The notes: generated by a model not told the origin, from the letters alone. A stretch of 64,000 bases of DNA from an uncultured Lachnospiraceae bacterium (GCA_948794795.1 CAQGLR010000016.1:23165-87164); one strand, 5' to 3'. Shown: positions 55,763 to 64,000, numbered from the stretch's first letter. Numbers and translations are program-made.

Positions 55763-55808
55763 TTTATGGCGCATAGATACATAAACAATCTATGCGCCAT
55801 AAATTTTT
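55763..55808 (+). terminator. Strong terminator after the YesL-like gene
   Basis: A 16-bp perfect stem (TTTATGGCGCATAGAT with its complement) around a 9-nt loop, followed by TTTTT. Confidence 0.85.
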
Positions 55809-55905
55809 CTAAATATAAATACATTTCTTGCAATAATATTTCTTTATATGATATTATTACTAAAATGGTTAAATATCTTATATTTTACATATGGAGGGTT
55901 AGTAT

Positions 55906-56778
55906 ATGGAAGCTTATTATAATGACGGGCGTGGACGCTATGGTACTGGTGAAAGCTATGACTGGTTCTACCAGTATGATGCAGATATTAATGAACTTAA
56001 TCTTTACACAAGCCCAGATGGCTTATGGACATATGATATTACAGAGTCTGGAGATTCTTCTGGAATAGAGATTTTACGTTATAATGGCAATGAAACTAAT
56101 ATAACGGTACCACAAGTTATTGAAGGAAGGAATGTTATATCCCTTAACTCCACATTTGACGGTTTCTATGAACTTGAAAGCATTGTTATACCAGATGGGG
56201 TAACTTCTATTGAAGGTGCTTTCTATGGATGTGAAGGTCTTAAAAATGTTACCCTTCCCAAAAGCATTACAGATATGCCTTATGCTTTTAACTGCTGTTA
56301 TTCACTTAAAGAAATTAATATCCCAGATGGTGCCAGGGATTTTTCAAATGCATTTCCGGGAACAATGCTTGAAAGTTTTGTATTTCCACAAGGAACTAAT
56401 TATATTTCCTCTTCTTTCGCTGGCAATATGTATCTAAAAAAAGTAATAATACCAGGGAGTGTAGAAATTTCTGATGAAGCTTTTGCTGATTGTGAAAACC
56501 TTACAGATGTTACTTTAGAAAATGGTATTAAAAGTATTGATGACTATGCCTTTTTCCACTGTACTTCACTTAAAGAACTTATAATTCCTGAAAGTGTACA
56601 TACATTTGGTGAATTATCTGTTGGATATATGGAAATAAGGGAATATACAGACTCTAATAAGACTGGGTTTAAAATTAAAGGAAACTGTATTGTCCCTGGA
56701 TTCTGTATAAAGGGGATAAAGGGTTCACCTGCCGAAGAATATGCCAGGGACAATTGTATTTCTTTTATTTCTTTATAA
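55906..56778 (+). CDS. BspA-type leucine-rich-repeat protein (LRR_5), no signal peptide
   Basis: A 290-aa protein. After a short non-repetitive start, about 23-residue repeats run from residue 55 to 250 (LESIVIPDGVTSIEGAFYGC, LKNVTLPKSITDMPYAFNCC, LKEINIPDGA, LTDVTLENGIKSIDDYAFFHC, LKELIIPESVHTFGEL). This is the BspA/Treponema LRR type used in cell-surface adhesion. There is no signal peptide, membrane anchor or cell-wall repeat, so secretion is doubtful; the C-terminal AEEYARDNCISFISL is the usual cap. Start ATG 55906 has GGAGG 9 nt upstream. Confidence 0.85.
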   Translation: MEAYYNDGRGRYGTGESYDWFYQYDADINELNLYTSPDGLWTYDITESGDSSGIEILRYNGNETNITVPQVIEGRNVISLNSTFDGFYELESIVIPDGVTSIEGAFYGCEGLKNVTLPKSITDMPYAFNCCYSLKEINIPDGARDFSNAFPGTMLESFVFPQGTNYISSSFAGNMYLKKVIIPGSVEISDEAFADCENLTDVTLENGIKSIDDYAFFHCTSLKELIIPESVHTFGELSVGYMEIREYTDSNKTGFKIKGNCIVPGFCIKGIKGSPAEEYARDNCISFISL

Positions 56779-56825
56779 TAGATAACCAAGTAAAAACTGC
56801 ATACTGCCAATGCATGTTATAACTA

Positions 56826-56864
56826 ATACTCCATACCGTTAGTAATAATATCTGTATGGAGTAT
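56826..56864. repeat. Perfect 11-bp inverted repeat between convergent genes
   Basis: ATACTCCATAC (56826-56836) and GTATGGAGTAT (56854-56864) around a 17-nt loop, between the LRR gene and the IbrB-like gene. No strong T-run follows on either strand, so a role as bidirectional terminator is possible but not clear. Confidence 0.45.
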
Positions 56865-56875
56865 AAAAGGGAATT

Positions 56876-57403
56876 TTAAGGGGTTTTTTCATTAAATGGC
56901 TGCCACGCTGAGCCAAACTTAACATCTTTAAACAATTCTGCAAGACCTGTTATCTGTTTTAACCGGAGTATTTCATCTTTATCCATCCCAAGGTGTTTTG
57001 ATATCCATGCATCTGACCTGCCAAGTTCACACAGTTCTTTAATAATATTACTCATAAGGTCTACATTATGTGTACCACGTGCCCTGTTATGCCTTATAGT
57101 GCTTGCCATCCGGTAATCAACTGGCTTGTCTATAACTGATACTGGCAGCATACCTCTTTCACGTTCATAAATATCAGGGTAATCAAGCATTATCCTGTAT
57201 CTGTGGAAACCATCAACAATTATATAAATATCTTCTAGTTTCTCATAATAACATACAACAGGCATTGTATAACCATCTTCTTTAATGCTGTCATATAACA
57301 GGCTGAGCTCAGGCGGGGCTACGGAATTTGGGTTATATGTATTAGGGACAACTCTCTCAACAGGCACAGCAATTACATTGTACACTGGACTTTTATATTC
57401 CAT
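56876..57403 (-). CDS. ibrB: IbrB-like ParB/sulfiredoxin-fold protein
   Basis: A 175-aa protein. NTYNPNSVAPPELSLLYDSIKEDGYTMPVVCYY and IIVDGFHRYRIM (about 15-70) are the ParB-N/Srx-like nuclease fold, and TIRHNRARGTHNVDLMSNIIKELCELGRSDAWISKHLGMDKDEILRL is the following helical, HTH-like part. It pairs with the IbrA-like gene, whose end it overlaps by 11 nt. IbrAB in E. coli prophages regulates eib genes; the biochemical role is unknown. ATG 57403 is chosen, with AAGGTGG 9 nt upstream, over ATG 57424. Confidence 0.82.
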   Translation of the reverse strand: MEYKSPVYNVIAVPVERVVPNTYNPNSVAPPELSLLYDSIKEDGYTMPVVCYYEKLEDIYIIVDGFHRYRIMLDYPDIYERERGMLPVSVIDKPVDYRMASTIRHNRARGTHNVDLMSNIIKELCELGRSDAWISKHLGMDKDEILRLKQITGLAELFKDVKFGSAWQPFNEKTP

Positions 57404-58721
57404 ATTCATCACCCACCTTAACATATTTTTGTTTAAGGAAGTCTACATTCCTCTTCTGTTCCCTTGAAAGCCCAAATCCCATAAACCTGCATATATGGTC
57501 ATTCCGAAGAATACAGTAACACATCCTTTTCCAGCTTGGAAGGTCTTTTGAAGATTTTATATCATCTGTATGGTCAGGTATCCTTTCCATAAAGATAATA
57601 CGTGAATTTTTCATAACTGTATAATTGGAAATTCCATTGCGTTTTATCTTATAACCATGGTCAATAAGCTCTTGTATAGTTTCTTCTTCAAGCCCTCCGC
57701 CAGTCTTATGCCAGAACTCTATTGATGTGTTAAACTTCTTTATATAGTTATTCCGGAGCCGTGAAGGAAGCGTATCGAGCAGGAATTTGGTATAGGACTC
57801 CCATGTATGCCCTTTAGGAAGTGATAAATTTCTATATGCTAGTGCTTTTGTCTTTCCATAAATTGCGCCAAAGTTGGCACCCCTGACACGCCCTATAAGC
57901 TTTGCCCATATCTCAGGGTCAATAACCCTGTACAAATTAAGGCTGTCTTTAGCATAATCATTAAACGGGGAAGCTACACGCATCTGGTCCGGCTTAAGTC
58001 CCGCCATATAATACATATCATAAAGACGGTTATATTCATAACCAAACAGATAATTGGCATGCCAGATATCACCTAAAAGCCAGTCATACATAGGAGATGC
58101 TGTCCATACATCCTTAAACTGCCTTGCTATCCAGCATTCCCCTTTATACCCATATTTCTTATACAATATACCACTGTAACGTTGTATAGATTCTTCTGCC
58201 CTTGTACCAAGCAGGCACACAGTTTTTTTATTGTTATGCGAAATTCTGTACCACCTGCTAAACTGCTTAGCAAGGTCTTCCTGGTGCATTTTATAACGGT
58301 AAGTAGTAATTGGGTTATTTTCCATGTTAATAACATAAGGATGTTGCGGCATAGGACGGACCCATGCATCTTTCTTGGCATCATCCCACGGGTACCAGAA
58401 CATTTCATAACTGCTAAGTGCTGTCCTTGTAGCCATAGGAAGACATACCCAGTATAATTCTGCCTTATTTTCAAGCCTTGCAAATGTCTTCTCTACGTAT
58501 TCTGTAGTAACCGTATATTGTGCTTCAAAATCCTGGTGGAATACACCAATCTTTTTATCTGGATAATACTTTTCCTGGAAATCCAGAACTAAATTTAAAA
58601 GAACACCACTGTCTTTCCCTCCTGAAAAAGATACAAAAATATTATCAAATTCTTTAAAGATAAAATGCATTCTCTGTTGAAACGCGTCATAAACATTCTG
58701 TCCTGTATATTTTTTAACCAT
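57393..58721 (-). CDS. ibrA: IbrA-like PAPS-reductase-family (PP-loop) protein
   Basis: A 442-aa protein. FVSFSGGKDSGVLLNLVLDF near residue 30 is the PP-loop of ATP pyrophosphatases such as PAPS reductase, DndC and tRNA thiolases. CLLGTRAEESIQRYSGI near 170 is the second conserved block, and DVWTASPMYDWLLGDIWHANY follows. The C-terminal half is the DUF3440-like part. True PAPS reductases lack this extension, so assimilation of sulfate is unlikely. It is translationally coupled to ibrB. ATG 58721 has GAAGGAAGG upstream. Confidence 0.85.
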   Translation of the reverse strand: MVKKYTGQNVYDAFQQRMHFIFKEFDNIFVSFSGGKDSGVLLNLVLDFQEKYYPDKKIGVFHQDFEAQYTVTTEYVEKTFARLENKAELYWVCLPMATRTALSSYEMFWYPWDDAKKDAWVRPMPQHPYVINMENNPITTYRYKMHQEDLAKQFSRWYRISHNNKKTVCLLGTRAEESIQRYSGILYKKYGYKGECWIARQFKDVWTASPMYDWLLGDIWHANYLFGYEYNRLYDMYYMAGLKPDQMRVASPFNDYAKDSLNLYRVIDPEIWAKLIGRVRGANFGAIYGKTKALAYRNLSLPKGHTWESYTKFLLDTLPSRLRNNYIKKFNTSIEFWHKTGGGLEEETIQELIDHGYKIKRNGISNYTVMKNSRIIFMERIPDHTDDIKSSKDLPSWKRMCYCILRNDHICRFMGFGLSREQKRNVDFLKQKYVKVGDEYGI

Positions 58722-58854
58722 AATCCTTCCTTCGTATATTGCAATATTGTATTATGTCAGTTAGTAATATTTCTATATTTTACCATATTTTCCATTTTAA
58801 GGTTTTTCAAAAAATAAGTCAACCTTTTGTTCTAAAATAAATGGTTATTAGGAC

Positions 58855-58913
58855 ATGTCTTAAAATTAAAAATTGCATAAAATTATTGGCTCTGGCAGTT
58901 TTCAAACGTATAC
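58855..58913 (+). repeat. Internally deleted derivative of the MITE-like element
   Basis: About 60 bp: left end AAAATTAAAAATTGCATAAA and GGCTCTGGCAG joined directly to a right-end piece TTTTCAAACG, immediately before the full copy C. The whole interior is missing. Confidence 0.6.
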
Positions 58914-59155
58914 TAGGGGGTGTTTGAAAATTAAAAATTGCACAAATTATGTGGCTCTGACAATTCCAAAATTTTACCACCGGCAGCCGCTCCCGCTTGG
59001 ATGGGATGCGCAGTGGTGCATAAAGCCTTAAAAAACAAGGCTTAAGCACCAGCGCCCCCAAACAGCTGCCTTATGGTAAAACATTTGGAATTTGCCAGAG
59101 TAATATAATCTTTGTGCAGTTTGATGGTTTAAAAGCAATTTTCAAACACGCCCTA
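58914..59155 (+). repeat. Full copy C of the palindromic MITE-like element
   Basis: A 242-bp element with terminal inverted repeats TAGGGGGTGTTTGAAAA (58914-58930) and TTTTCAAACACGCCCTA (59139-59155), one mismatch in 17. Inside, AATTCCAAAATTTTACC pairs with GGTAAAACATTTGGAATT, and the centre forms a hairpin GGTGCATAAAGCCTT...AAGGCTTAAGCACC. Non-coding, so it would need a transposase in trans. Confidence 0.8.
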
Positions 59156-59216
59156 GGGTTTTTAATTTATCCGCGGATATAACAGCACATATGAAATATA
59201 TACTTTAATACTACAA

Positions 59217-59253
59217 TAAAAAAACTGCTGTTGGCAAAAATGCCAGACAGCAG
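59217..59253 (-). terminator. Terminator downstream of the CE2-type esterase
   Basis: On the minus strand CTGCTGTCTGGCA pairs with TGCCAACAGCAG around a short T loop and is followed by TTTTTTTA. About 140 nt beyond the esterase stop. Confidence 0.8.
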
Positions 59254-59394
59254 CAATTAAAAAGTTTAGTCATTTTCAATACCCAAATATATACTATAAA
59301 TAATTTTTGTAGATAATGGTTCTTTATATAATTGTTAATAAAAAGTAACCAATAAATAATTCCCAGGGTATATACGAAAATTAATTAATGTTTA

Positions 59395-60447
59395 TTACAA
59401 CCCTGTCCATGCCTCTATCCCAAGACTTTCTATATAACTGCAAAGTTCTTCTGCCATTTCTTCTGCTTCTGGTATCCTCAAATGCCCTGGTGTTCCACAT
59501 CCATTACGTATAAAAAGATAATGTGAAATCCTTTTATCATTTATCTGGTTTACAACCTCATCTATAGCACTATCCCATGCAGCATCATGTTCTAAAAGTG
59601 TTGTACAACAAATAATATATGCCTCTGGATATTTTTCACGTAACCCATTTAAAAAAGCTTTATAATGTTCCCTCCAGGTATCTGCCATCTGCCCGTTATA
59701 ATCTTCTTTCATATAATCATATGGATGGCTGTCATTCTGTCCAAATGCAACAATAACTACATCAGGTGTATACTGTGTAAAATCCCATTCCATAATTTTG
59801 CCCAAAGCTTTATTATAGTGGATTTTATCCCATGCAGTTTCCATGCCAGCCTGGTCTGGCTCATTAAACCAGCCAGTTTTATCCATTAATGCAATCCCGC
59901 CCTGTGCAATATCATGCAGTTGTGCATTTAACCTTCTCGCAGTTATCCATGAATAAGAATACCAGCTGTTTGAATAACCACCATTATGTTCTGGGTCTTC
60001 CTTGCCTGTAAAATCTATAGCTTCTGAAACTTCACCTGCCGAAACAGAATCACCATAAACTTCTATTTTCCTTATTGGTTTTGCAGGCATATCAAGAAGC
60101 TTGCCATTATCATCAATTTCAATTCCAAGAACAGTTATCTCATGGCATGCATCCTGTCTTTTAAAAAACAAGGCCTCATGTTTATTATCCTCTGACGGTT
60201 CTACTTTAATGTCTAATGTAATACTTCCTTCCTTTGGAAGCAAAAGTGATAACTGCTTTCCGTCAATAATACATCCAAGATAATTATCCCAGTATGCATT
60301 GTTATTTTTCACACAAATCTTTAATATATTTCCAGTAAACCTCATTCCTAAAGAAGTGCAAGGAAAAACAAAAACTGGTTCTTCTGGGTTACTCCAGTCA
60401 ATCCTTCCACTATATAGAAGTTTTTTATTATCTGGTTTTATTATCAT
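59395..60447 (-). CDS. SGNH/GDSL carbohydrate esterase, CE2-type
   Basis: A 350-aa two-domain esterase. The N-terminal jelly-roll (YSGRIDWSNPEEPVFVFPCTSLGMRFTG, about 10-100) and the C-terminal SGNH domain follow CE2 acetyl-esterase architecture. Motifs: VYGDSVSAGE near 132 (nucleophile Ser), FGQNDSHP near 235 (oxyanion Asn), and GTPGHLRIPEAEEMAEEL near 320 (catalytic His). CE2 enzymes remove acetyl groups from xylan or glucomannan sugars. There is no signal peptide, so it acts in the cytosol on imported oligosaccharides. ATG 60447 has GGAGG upstream. Confidence 0.85.
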   Translation of the reverse strand: MIIKPDNKKLLYSGRIDWSNPEEPVFVFPCTSLGMRFTGNILKICVKNNNAYWDNYLGCIIDGKQLSLLLPKEGSITLDIKVEPSEDNKHEALFFKRQDACHEITVLGIEIDDNGKLLDMPAKPIRKIEVYGDSVSAGEVSEAIDFTGKEDPEHNGGYSNSWYSYSWITARRLNAQLHDIAQGGIALMDKTGWFNEPDQAGMETAWDKIHYNKALGKIMEWDFTQYTPDVVIVAFGQNDSHPYDYMKEDYNGQMADTWREHYKAFLNGLREKYPEAYIICCTTLLEHDAAWDSAIDEVVNQINDKRISHYLFIRNGCGTPGHLRIPEAEEMAEELCSYIESLGIEAWTGL

Positions 60448-60548
60448 TATTTTCTATCCTCCATAATTTATAATAATACAAATGGCTACAATTTATTTAT
60501 ATAAAAACAAATTTTGTACACACTGCAGTTTGTTGTAAAATACCAGCT

Positions 60549-61950
60549 TTATTCTGCTTTTATGCCAGTAACAGAATTTACTCCATAATAACCTGCCATT
60601 GCCTGGTTAATCCAGTAACTGCTGTCTTCTGAAATATCAGCAAGACTGCTTAATGCATCATGTCCAGACCGCAATGGGTACTTATAAGAAATTATTGGCA
60701 CAGATATATCCATATTTCCCGCTTCTTTCTGTTCTATAATATATTTCTCTCTCTGTAGTGACTGTTTATGTAATTCATATGAACAAATTGCTGTATCTGC
60801 TATTGAAACCACACAAAAGATACAGCCACATACAGTTATTATAAATGAAATATCCTTAATTACACCATCTCTTTTTTCTTCTGCTGGTTTATCCAGATTT
60901 GCAAAAAATATTCCAGCAGATGTTACTCCATATACTGCAGAAATAAACCATGCCCGTTCTGGAATAGAAGGAGCAGCAATAAGACAAACTGCAGATAAAA
61001 TTGATGATATATAATAAAAATACGACTGGATTTCTTCATTATGTTTTATATAAATTATTTTTTTTATATTTCAGTAACCAGAATATTAACATAACAGTAA
61101 AAATACCAAGTCCAAAAAACACCCAGTAATATCCTGTAATAAAACATTTAAATAAAAAACTTAAATTACTTCTGTTGTCTTCTATACCTGCCCTCGCAGA
61201 ATTGCCAGGTGAAAAGAATAATATACAATATCCAGCAATACAGCCCAAATACAATGTTGTAACCATTGGGTTTAAAACTATTTTATTTTTTATAAAAACC
61301 ACCATATATAATGTTAAAATTATAATCATCCCTGCACTTATATTTTCCATGCCGCAGCCTGCAATAATCCCTAATATAAGTGCTGGCAATATCCATAATA
61401 TACATTTAAAACATTGTCCTTTTTCATAACTATATTTTCTGAACACTAATAATACTATAAGGTCAAAAACAGCTGGATATAAATAATTAGCTGAACCTGA
61501 TGTCCAGAACATTATCTGTCCATAATCAGGAATAAATATCCACAAAAAAATATTAATTAATATAAATAACTTTAAATCTGGTTTTTTCCCAAAATTAGAT
61601 ATTTTATATATAAGGTAAACTAAAAAAATATAAGCAGCAGAATTTATTAAATCAAAAACTACTGGGGGAATAATGTTAAAAACTACCATAAAGGTATATC
61701 CCATTACCCTTCCGCTCCATGAATTATAAAACCCTTTTAATAACTGCCAGAATGTTTTTAATACATTATCCCCTCCATCTGGGAAATTTTTTAAATACCC
61801 TCTATAATAAAAGTCATCTGCAACTGCTGGTGTCAGGTAATTAATAATAAAAAATGCTATAAATATTACTGATATACTGGCAATCCACAGCCCTCCACTT
61901 CTTATAAACTGTATATTTTTAGATATGGTTCCTTTGTTATCTTCTTTCAT
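60549..61950 (-). pseudogene. DUF6056-type polytopic membrane protein with a frameshift at an A8 run
   Basis: ATG 61950 opens a frame with about eight membrane segments and the family landmarks ADDFYYRGYL, YNSWSGRVMGY and FWTSGSANYLYPA; it stops at 61039. In the next frame the protein continues (KHNEEIQSYFYYISSILSAV, then VCGCIFCVVSIADTAICSYE) to the stop at 60549. Removing one base from the run of eight A on the minus strand (61065-61058) joins the parts as LKYKKIIYIKHNEEIQ. The joined length, about 466 aa, suits the family. It could be phase variation by slippage, a sequencing error or decay. The role of the family is unknown, perhaps glycosyl transfer across the membrane. Confidence 0.75.
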
Positions 61951-62009
61951 TTTCCAGATTTTGGCAGGTGAAATCCCTGTTCTCCTTTTTATATAATCAA
62001 TACATTTCC

Positions 62010-63125
62010 CTATACATTTGCGAATGACATTTCAAGCTCTTTTATAAACCTGTCTGTAGTATTTCTTTTATCAAATTTTCTTGCAATATCTTCTGCCTCT
62101 TTATAATAATACTCTGACATACTTTTGATATTATATATATTTTCTTCATTATATAGAGGAAATTTCCTGTCAAGTTCCAATCTGACAGTATCCCTGCTCC
62201 TCTCTGTTTCTAATCCTTTAAAGAAACATGCAGCATCTTTAAAATTATAATATCTGTCATACTGGTTATTTTCTTCCTGCCACTCTTTCCAATGTTTTTT
62301 ATAAATGCGCAATCCCCTTCCTGGCTTACTATGTACATAAGCACACATAAATGACGCATACTTGTTATATGCATTTATCTGGCTTCCAGAATGTTCCATT
62401 AAATATGTTATTTCTGCTGCTTTCTCATAATCACCATGTAAAATATAATATTTAAGATAACTTTTTCTTAATTTAAGAATAGAATCAGACCATCTGCTGT
62501 TACACCTGTAAGTACCATCATAAACTTTTTCTGCTAATTTATCTGCTTTATCCTTTTCATTATTTAAAAGATAATATTTTATCTCACCAGTAATAGCACA
62601 TGCTACACAGTCATATGCTTCTGCTGGTACTTTCTTAAGCTTGTCCAGAAACTTTGCTGCATTATCCAAATCACCCGTTTCAAGATAAAGGTCAAAGAAC
62701 ATATGGTAAGCTTCCCTGGCAGTACGTCCATATGCAAGCCAGCGTTTCATAAAATCATTGTGGAAATTTATACAGTCCTCCATTGGAATCTGGTAAAAAC
62801 TTGTGCATACATCAAGCAAATCTTTATATGTATTAAGTATACTTAAAATATTATCACGGCCTCCCGCAAACTTTACAGGTTCTGTTTCTGGATATCTGTC
62901 CATAATTGCAAGAAGTTCTGGATATACTGTAACTACTTCTAATTCATCTACAAACCAGTAAGACTCATCACATAATTCTTCACGGAAAAACATCATATAT
63001 GGAATATCATTATTTAAGTCTGCCTGGTTTATTGCACTCCGTATTGCACCAGCCCTTGCCTTTCCATGTCCAATCTTCCTGTAATTGTGCACTAATATTT
63101 CAGGGTCATATCCATTATTATACAT
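62010..63125 (-). CDS. Unknown 371-aa helical repeat protein (intact copy)
   Basis: A soluble, mostly helical protein rich in Y, K, E and D, with no signal peptide or membrane segment. Pairs such as DLYLETGDLDNAAKFLDKL and YYILHGDYEKAAEITYLMEHSG have the look of TPR-like helical hairpins. I do not recognise the family. The C-terminal 220 residues are closely similar to the truncated copy encoded next door. GGAGG lies 7 nt upstream of ATG 63125. Confidence 0.7.
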   Translation of the reverse strand: MYNNGYDPEILVHNYRKIGHGKARAGAIRSAINQADLNNDIPYMMFFREELCDESYWFVDELEVVTVYPELLAIMDRYPETEPVKFAGGRDNILSILNTYKDLLDVCTSFYQIPMEDCINFHNDFMKRWLAYGRTAREAYHMFFDLYLETGDLDNAAKFLDKLKKVPAEAYDCVACAITGEIKYYLLNNEKDKADKLAEKVYDGTYRCNSRWSDSILKLRKSYLKYYILHGDYEKAAEITYLMEHSGSQINAYNKYASFMCAYVHSKPGRGLRIYKKHWKEWQEENNQYDRYYNFKDAACFFKGLETERSRDTVRLELDRKFPLYNEENIYNIKSMSEYYYKEAEDIARKFDKRNTTDRFIKELEMSFANV

Positions 63126-63153
63126 TAAAATCCTCCTTTATTAACTTGTACTA

Positions 63154-63837
63154 TCAGGCATTTGCAAATGACATTTCAAGTTCTTTTATATATTTATCTG
63201 TGCCATTTCTTTTATCAAATTTCTTTGCAATTTCCTCTGCCTCTTTATAATAATACTCTGCCATATTTCTCGTATTATAAATATTTTCTTTATTATATAG
63301 AGGAAATGAGCTGTCAAGCATTAATTTAACTGTATCTGTACTTTTTTCTTTCCAAAGTCCTTTAAAAAAACAAGCTATATATTTAAAACTGTCATACCTG
63401 TCACCTGGATTATGTTCTTCATGGCACTCTTTCCAGTGTTTTTTATAGATACGGAGGCTGTGTGAAGGCCTGCTGTGTACATAACCACACATAAATGATG
63501 CCCATGGTTTAAATTCTTTTGCCTGGCTTCCAGAGTGCTCTAATATATATGCTGATTCTGCTGCTTTTTTATAATTGCCATCCAGAATATAATACTCCAT
63601 ATAATTACTTTTCATACGGAGCAAAGCATTTGTTTCATAATTATAACTTGTAATTTTTGAATTTATAATATCTTTAGAAATTTTATCTGCCTTTTCTTTT
63701 TTATTTTTATGTAAATAATAATTAATTTCTGTATTAGCAGCACACGCTGGTTCACAATAATAATCTTTTCCATTGTACTGTTTAAAATTGTGGAATGCCT
63801 TTGATGCACTTTCCATATCACCTGTAACAATATAAAA
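63154..63837 (-). pseudogene. Truncated paralogue of the 371-aa protein, 5' end cut by an IS200/IS605 element
   Basis: The frame aligns with the C-terminal part of the 371-aa neighbour, from FYIVTGDMESASKAF (matching LYLETGDLDNAAKF) to an almost identical end (KELEMSFANA). Similarity begins exactly at the predicted IS right end (63838), so the missing first 150 or so residues were displaced by the insertion. A short protein could still start at ATG 63816, with AGGTG close upstream. Confidence 0.75.
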
Positions 63838-63956
63838 GTGAACTAACCATTGTCTAAAGCCAATGGGCTTCCTGCTTCCTAGACCTCGTAACCTACTATC
63901 TCCACAGGCGTTAATTCGGGCTGAACCATCCCTATTTGTATTTTAATTTTATTACC
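63838..63956 (-). ncRNA. Probable omega RNA scaffold (3' part) of TnpB
   Basis: The region between the tnpB stop and the element end has the layout of an omega RNA, including CGCCTGTGGAGATAGTAGG and a terminal hairpin. The guide would be the flanking bases left of 63838, about TTTTATATTGTTACAGGTGA read on the minus strand. The RNA start is outside or near the window edge. Inference from TnpB systems. Confidence 0.55.
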
Positions 63957-64000
63957 TTATGCTATTTGTCGTAATCCTTCTGCTAAAATATTCTTTGCAG
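63957..64000 (-). CDS. tnpB: tnpB, last 13 codons (RNA-guided nuclease of IS200/IS605)
   Basis: The frame entering from the right edge reads AKNILAEGLRQIA then TAA at 63959-63957. This matches the C-terminal (RD)xNAAxNIL-GLR end of TnpB proteins, just after the last RuvC Asp. Only the C-terminus is in the window, so activity cannot be judged. Confidence 0.7.
   Translation of the reverse strand, partial: AKNILAEGLRQIA

Larger units (their letters stand above)
63838..64000 (-). mobile_element. Right end of an IS200/IS605-family element
   Basis: Reading leftward from the window edge: the last codons of tnpB, a 3' non-coding region, then the terminal hairpin CCATTG/CAATGG (63847-63866) and the end TTAGTTCAC at 63838. 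That order is typical of IS605-type right ends, which lack inverted repeats. The rest of the element lies outside the window. It is inserted into the truncated paralogue. Confidence 0.75.

Noticed and set aside
55766..56068. Open frame of 100 codons starting in the YesL-like gene terminator
   Set aside because: It starts inside the terminator stem and overlaps the LRR gene in another frame; no ribosome binding site.
1..64000. CRISPR arrays, tRNA and rRNA genes, integrated prophage
   Set aside because: No regularly spaced direct repeats, cloverleaf-like sequences or phage structural genes were seen on either strand by eye; a dedicated scan would be more sensitive for tRNAs.

Overview
The window is low-GC DNA with Firmicutes-type signals: strong AGGAGG-like ribosome binding sites, sigma-A promoters with 17-bp spacers, greA-lysS, YesM/YesN two-component systems, lipobox substrate-binding proteins and a BspA-type repeat protein. 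The gene mix (sugar ABC importers, MalQ, a CE2-type esterase, tandem hemerythrin, a DUF6056-type membrane protein) suggests a gut or rumen Clostridia, most likely Lachnospiraceae. That placement is inference from gene content. No rRNA, tRNA or CRISPR array was seen.

Region 1 (1-21910, all minus strand) is one long surface-glycan operon, read right to left. It begins with a TagB/TagF-type glycerophosphotransferase and a HAD-family multidomain protein, then glycosyltransferases (GT4-like, GT2, GT-D). An asparagine-synthase-like amidotransferase follows, then a set matching all five enzymes for UDP-ManNAc3NAcA (WbpI, WbpA, WbpB, WbpD and WbpE types). Next come another glycosyltransferase, two sugar epimerases and a 596-aa sulfotransferase-like protein. 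The operon leaves the window through a CysC-like kinase overlapping a PEP-synthase-like gene, a pairing that recalls the Campylobacter phosphoramidate (MeOPN) pathway.

Region 2 (21911-24199) is the most interesting part. A consensus sigma-A promoter lies between two perfect 18-bp inverted repeats (22005-22022 and 22173-22190), each built like a tyrosine-recombinase core site. In the orientation given here it points away from the operon and into a terminator just outside the repeat. A tyrosine recombinase gene lies next to it. This reads as an invertible phase-variation switch, caught OFF, controlling the whole glycan operon. A decayed gene separates it from greA.

Region 3 (24200-37373) holds greA-lysS on the plus strand, then a minus-strand operon of two tandem propeller-SBP lipoproteins, two sugar-type permeases, a giant coiled-coil membrane-fusion protein and a MacB-core-like protein, with no ATPase gene. 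A NifX/NifB-type cofactor protein follows.

Region 4 (37443-47554) holds a double hemerythrin, a maltodextrin operon (malEFG-malQ-lacI type) with three overlapping operators at its promoter, and a LacI-MATE pair.

Region 5 (47747-55702) is a YesM/YesN system beside an LplABC-type importer whose binding-protein gene carries one in-frame amber stop, plus a YesL/DUF624 gene.

Region 6 (55906-64000) is accessory: a BspA-like repeat protein, an IbrA/IbrB pair, foldback repeats, a CE2-type esterase, a DUF6056-type membrane protein broken at an 8-base homopolymer, and two copies of an unknown protein. One copy is cut by the right end of an IS200/IS605 element carrying the tnpB 3' end and a probable omega RNA. 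Palindromic MITE-like repeats recur at about 38.5, 45.1 and 59.0 kb.
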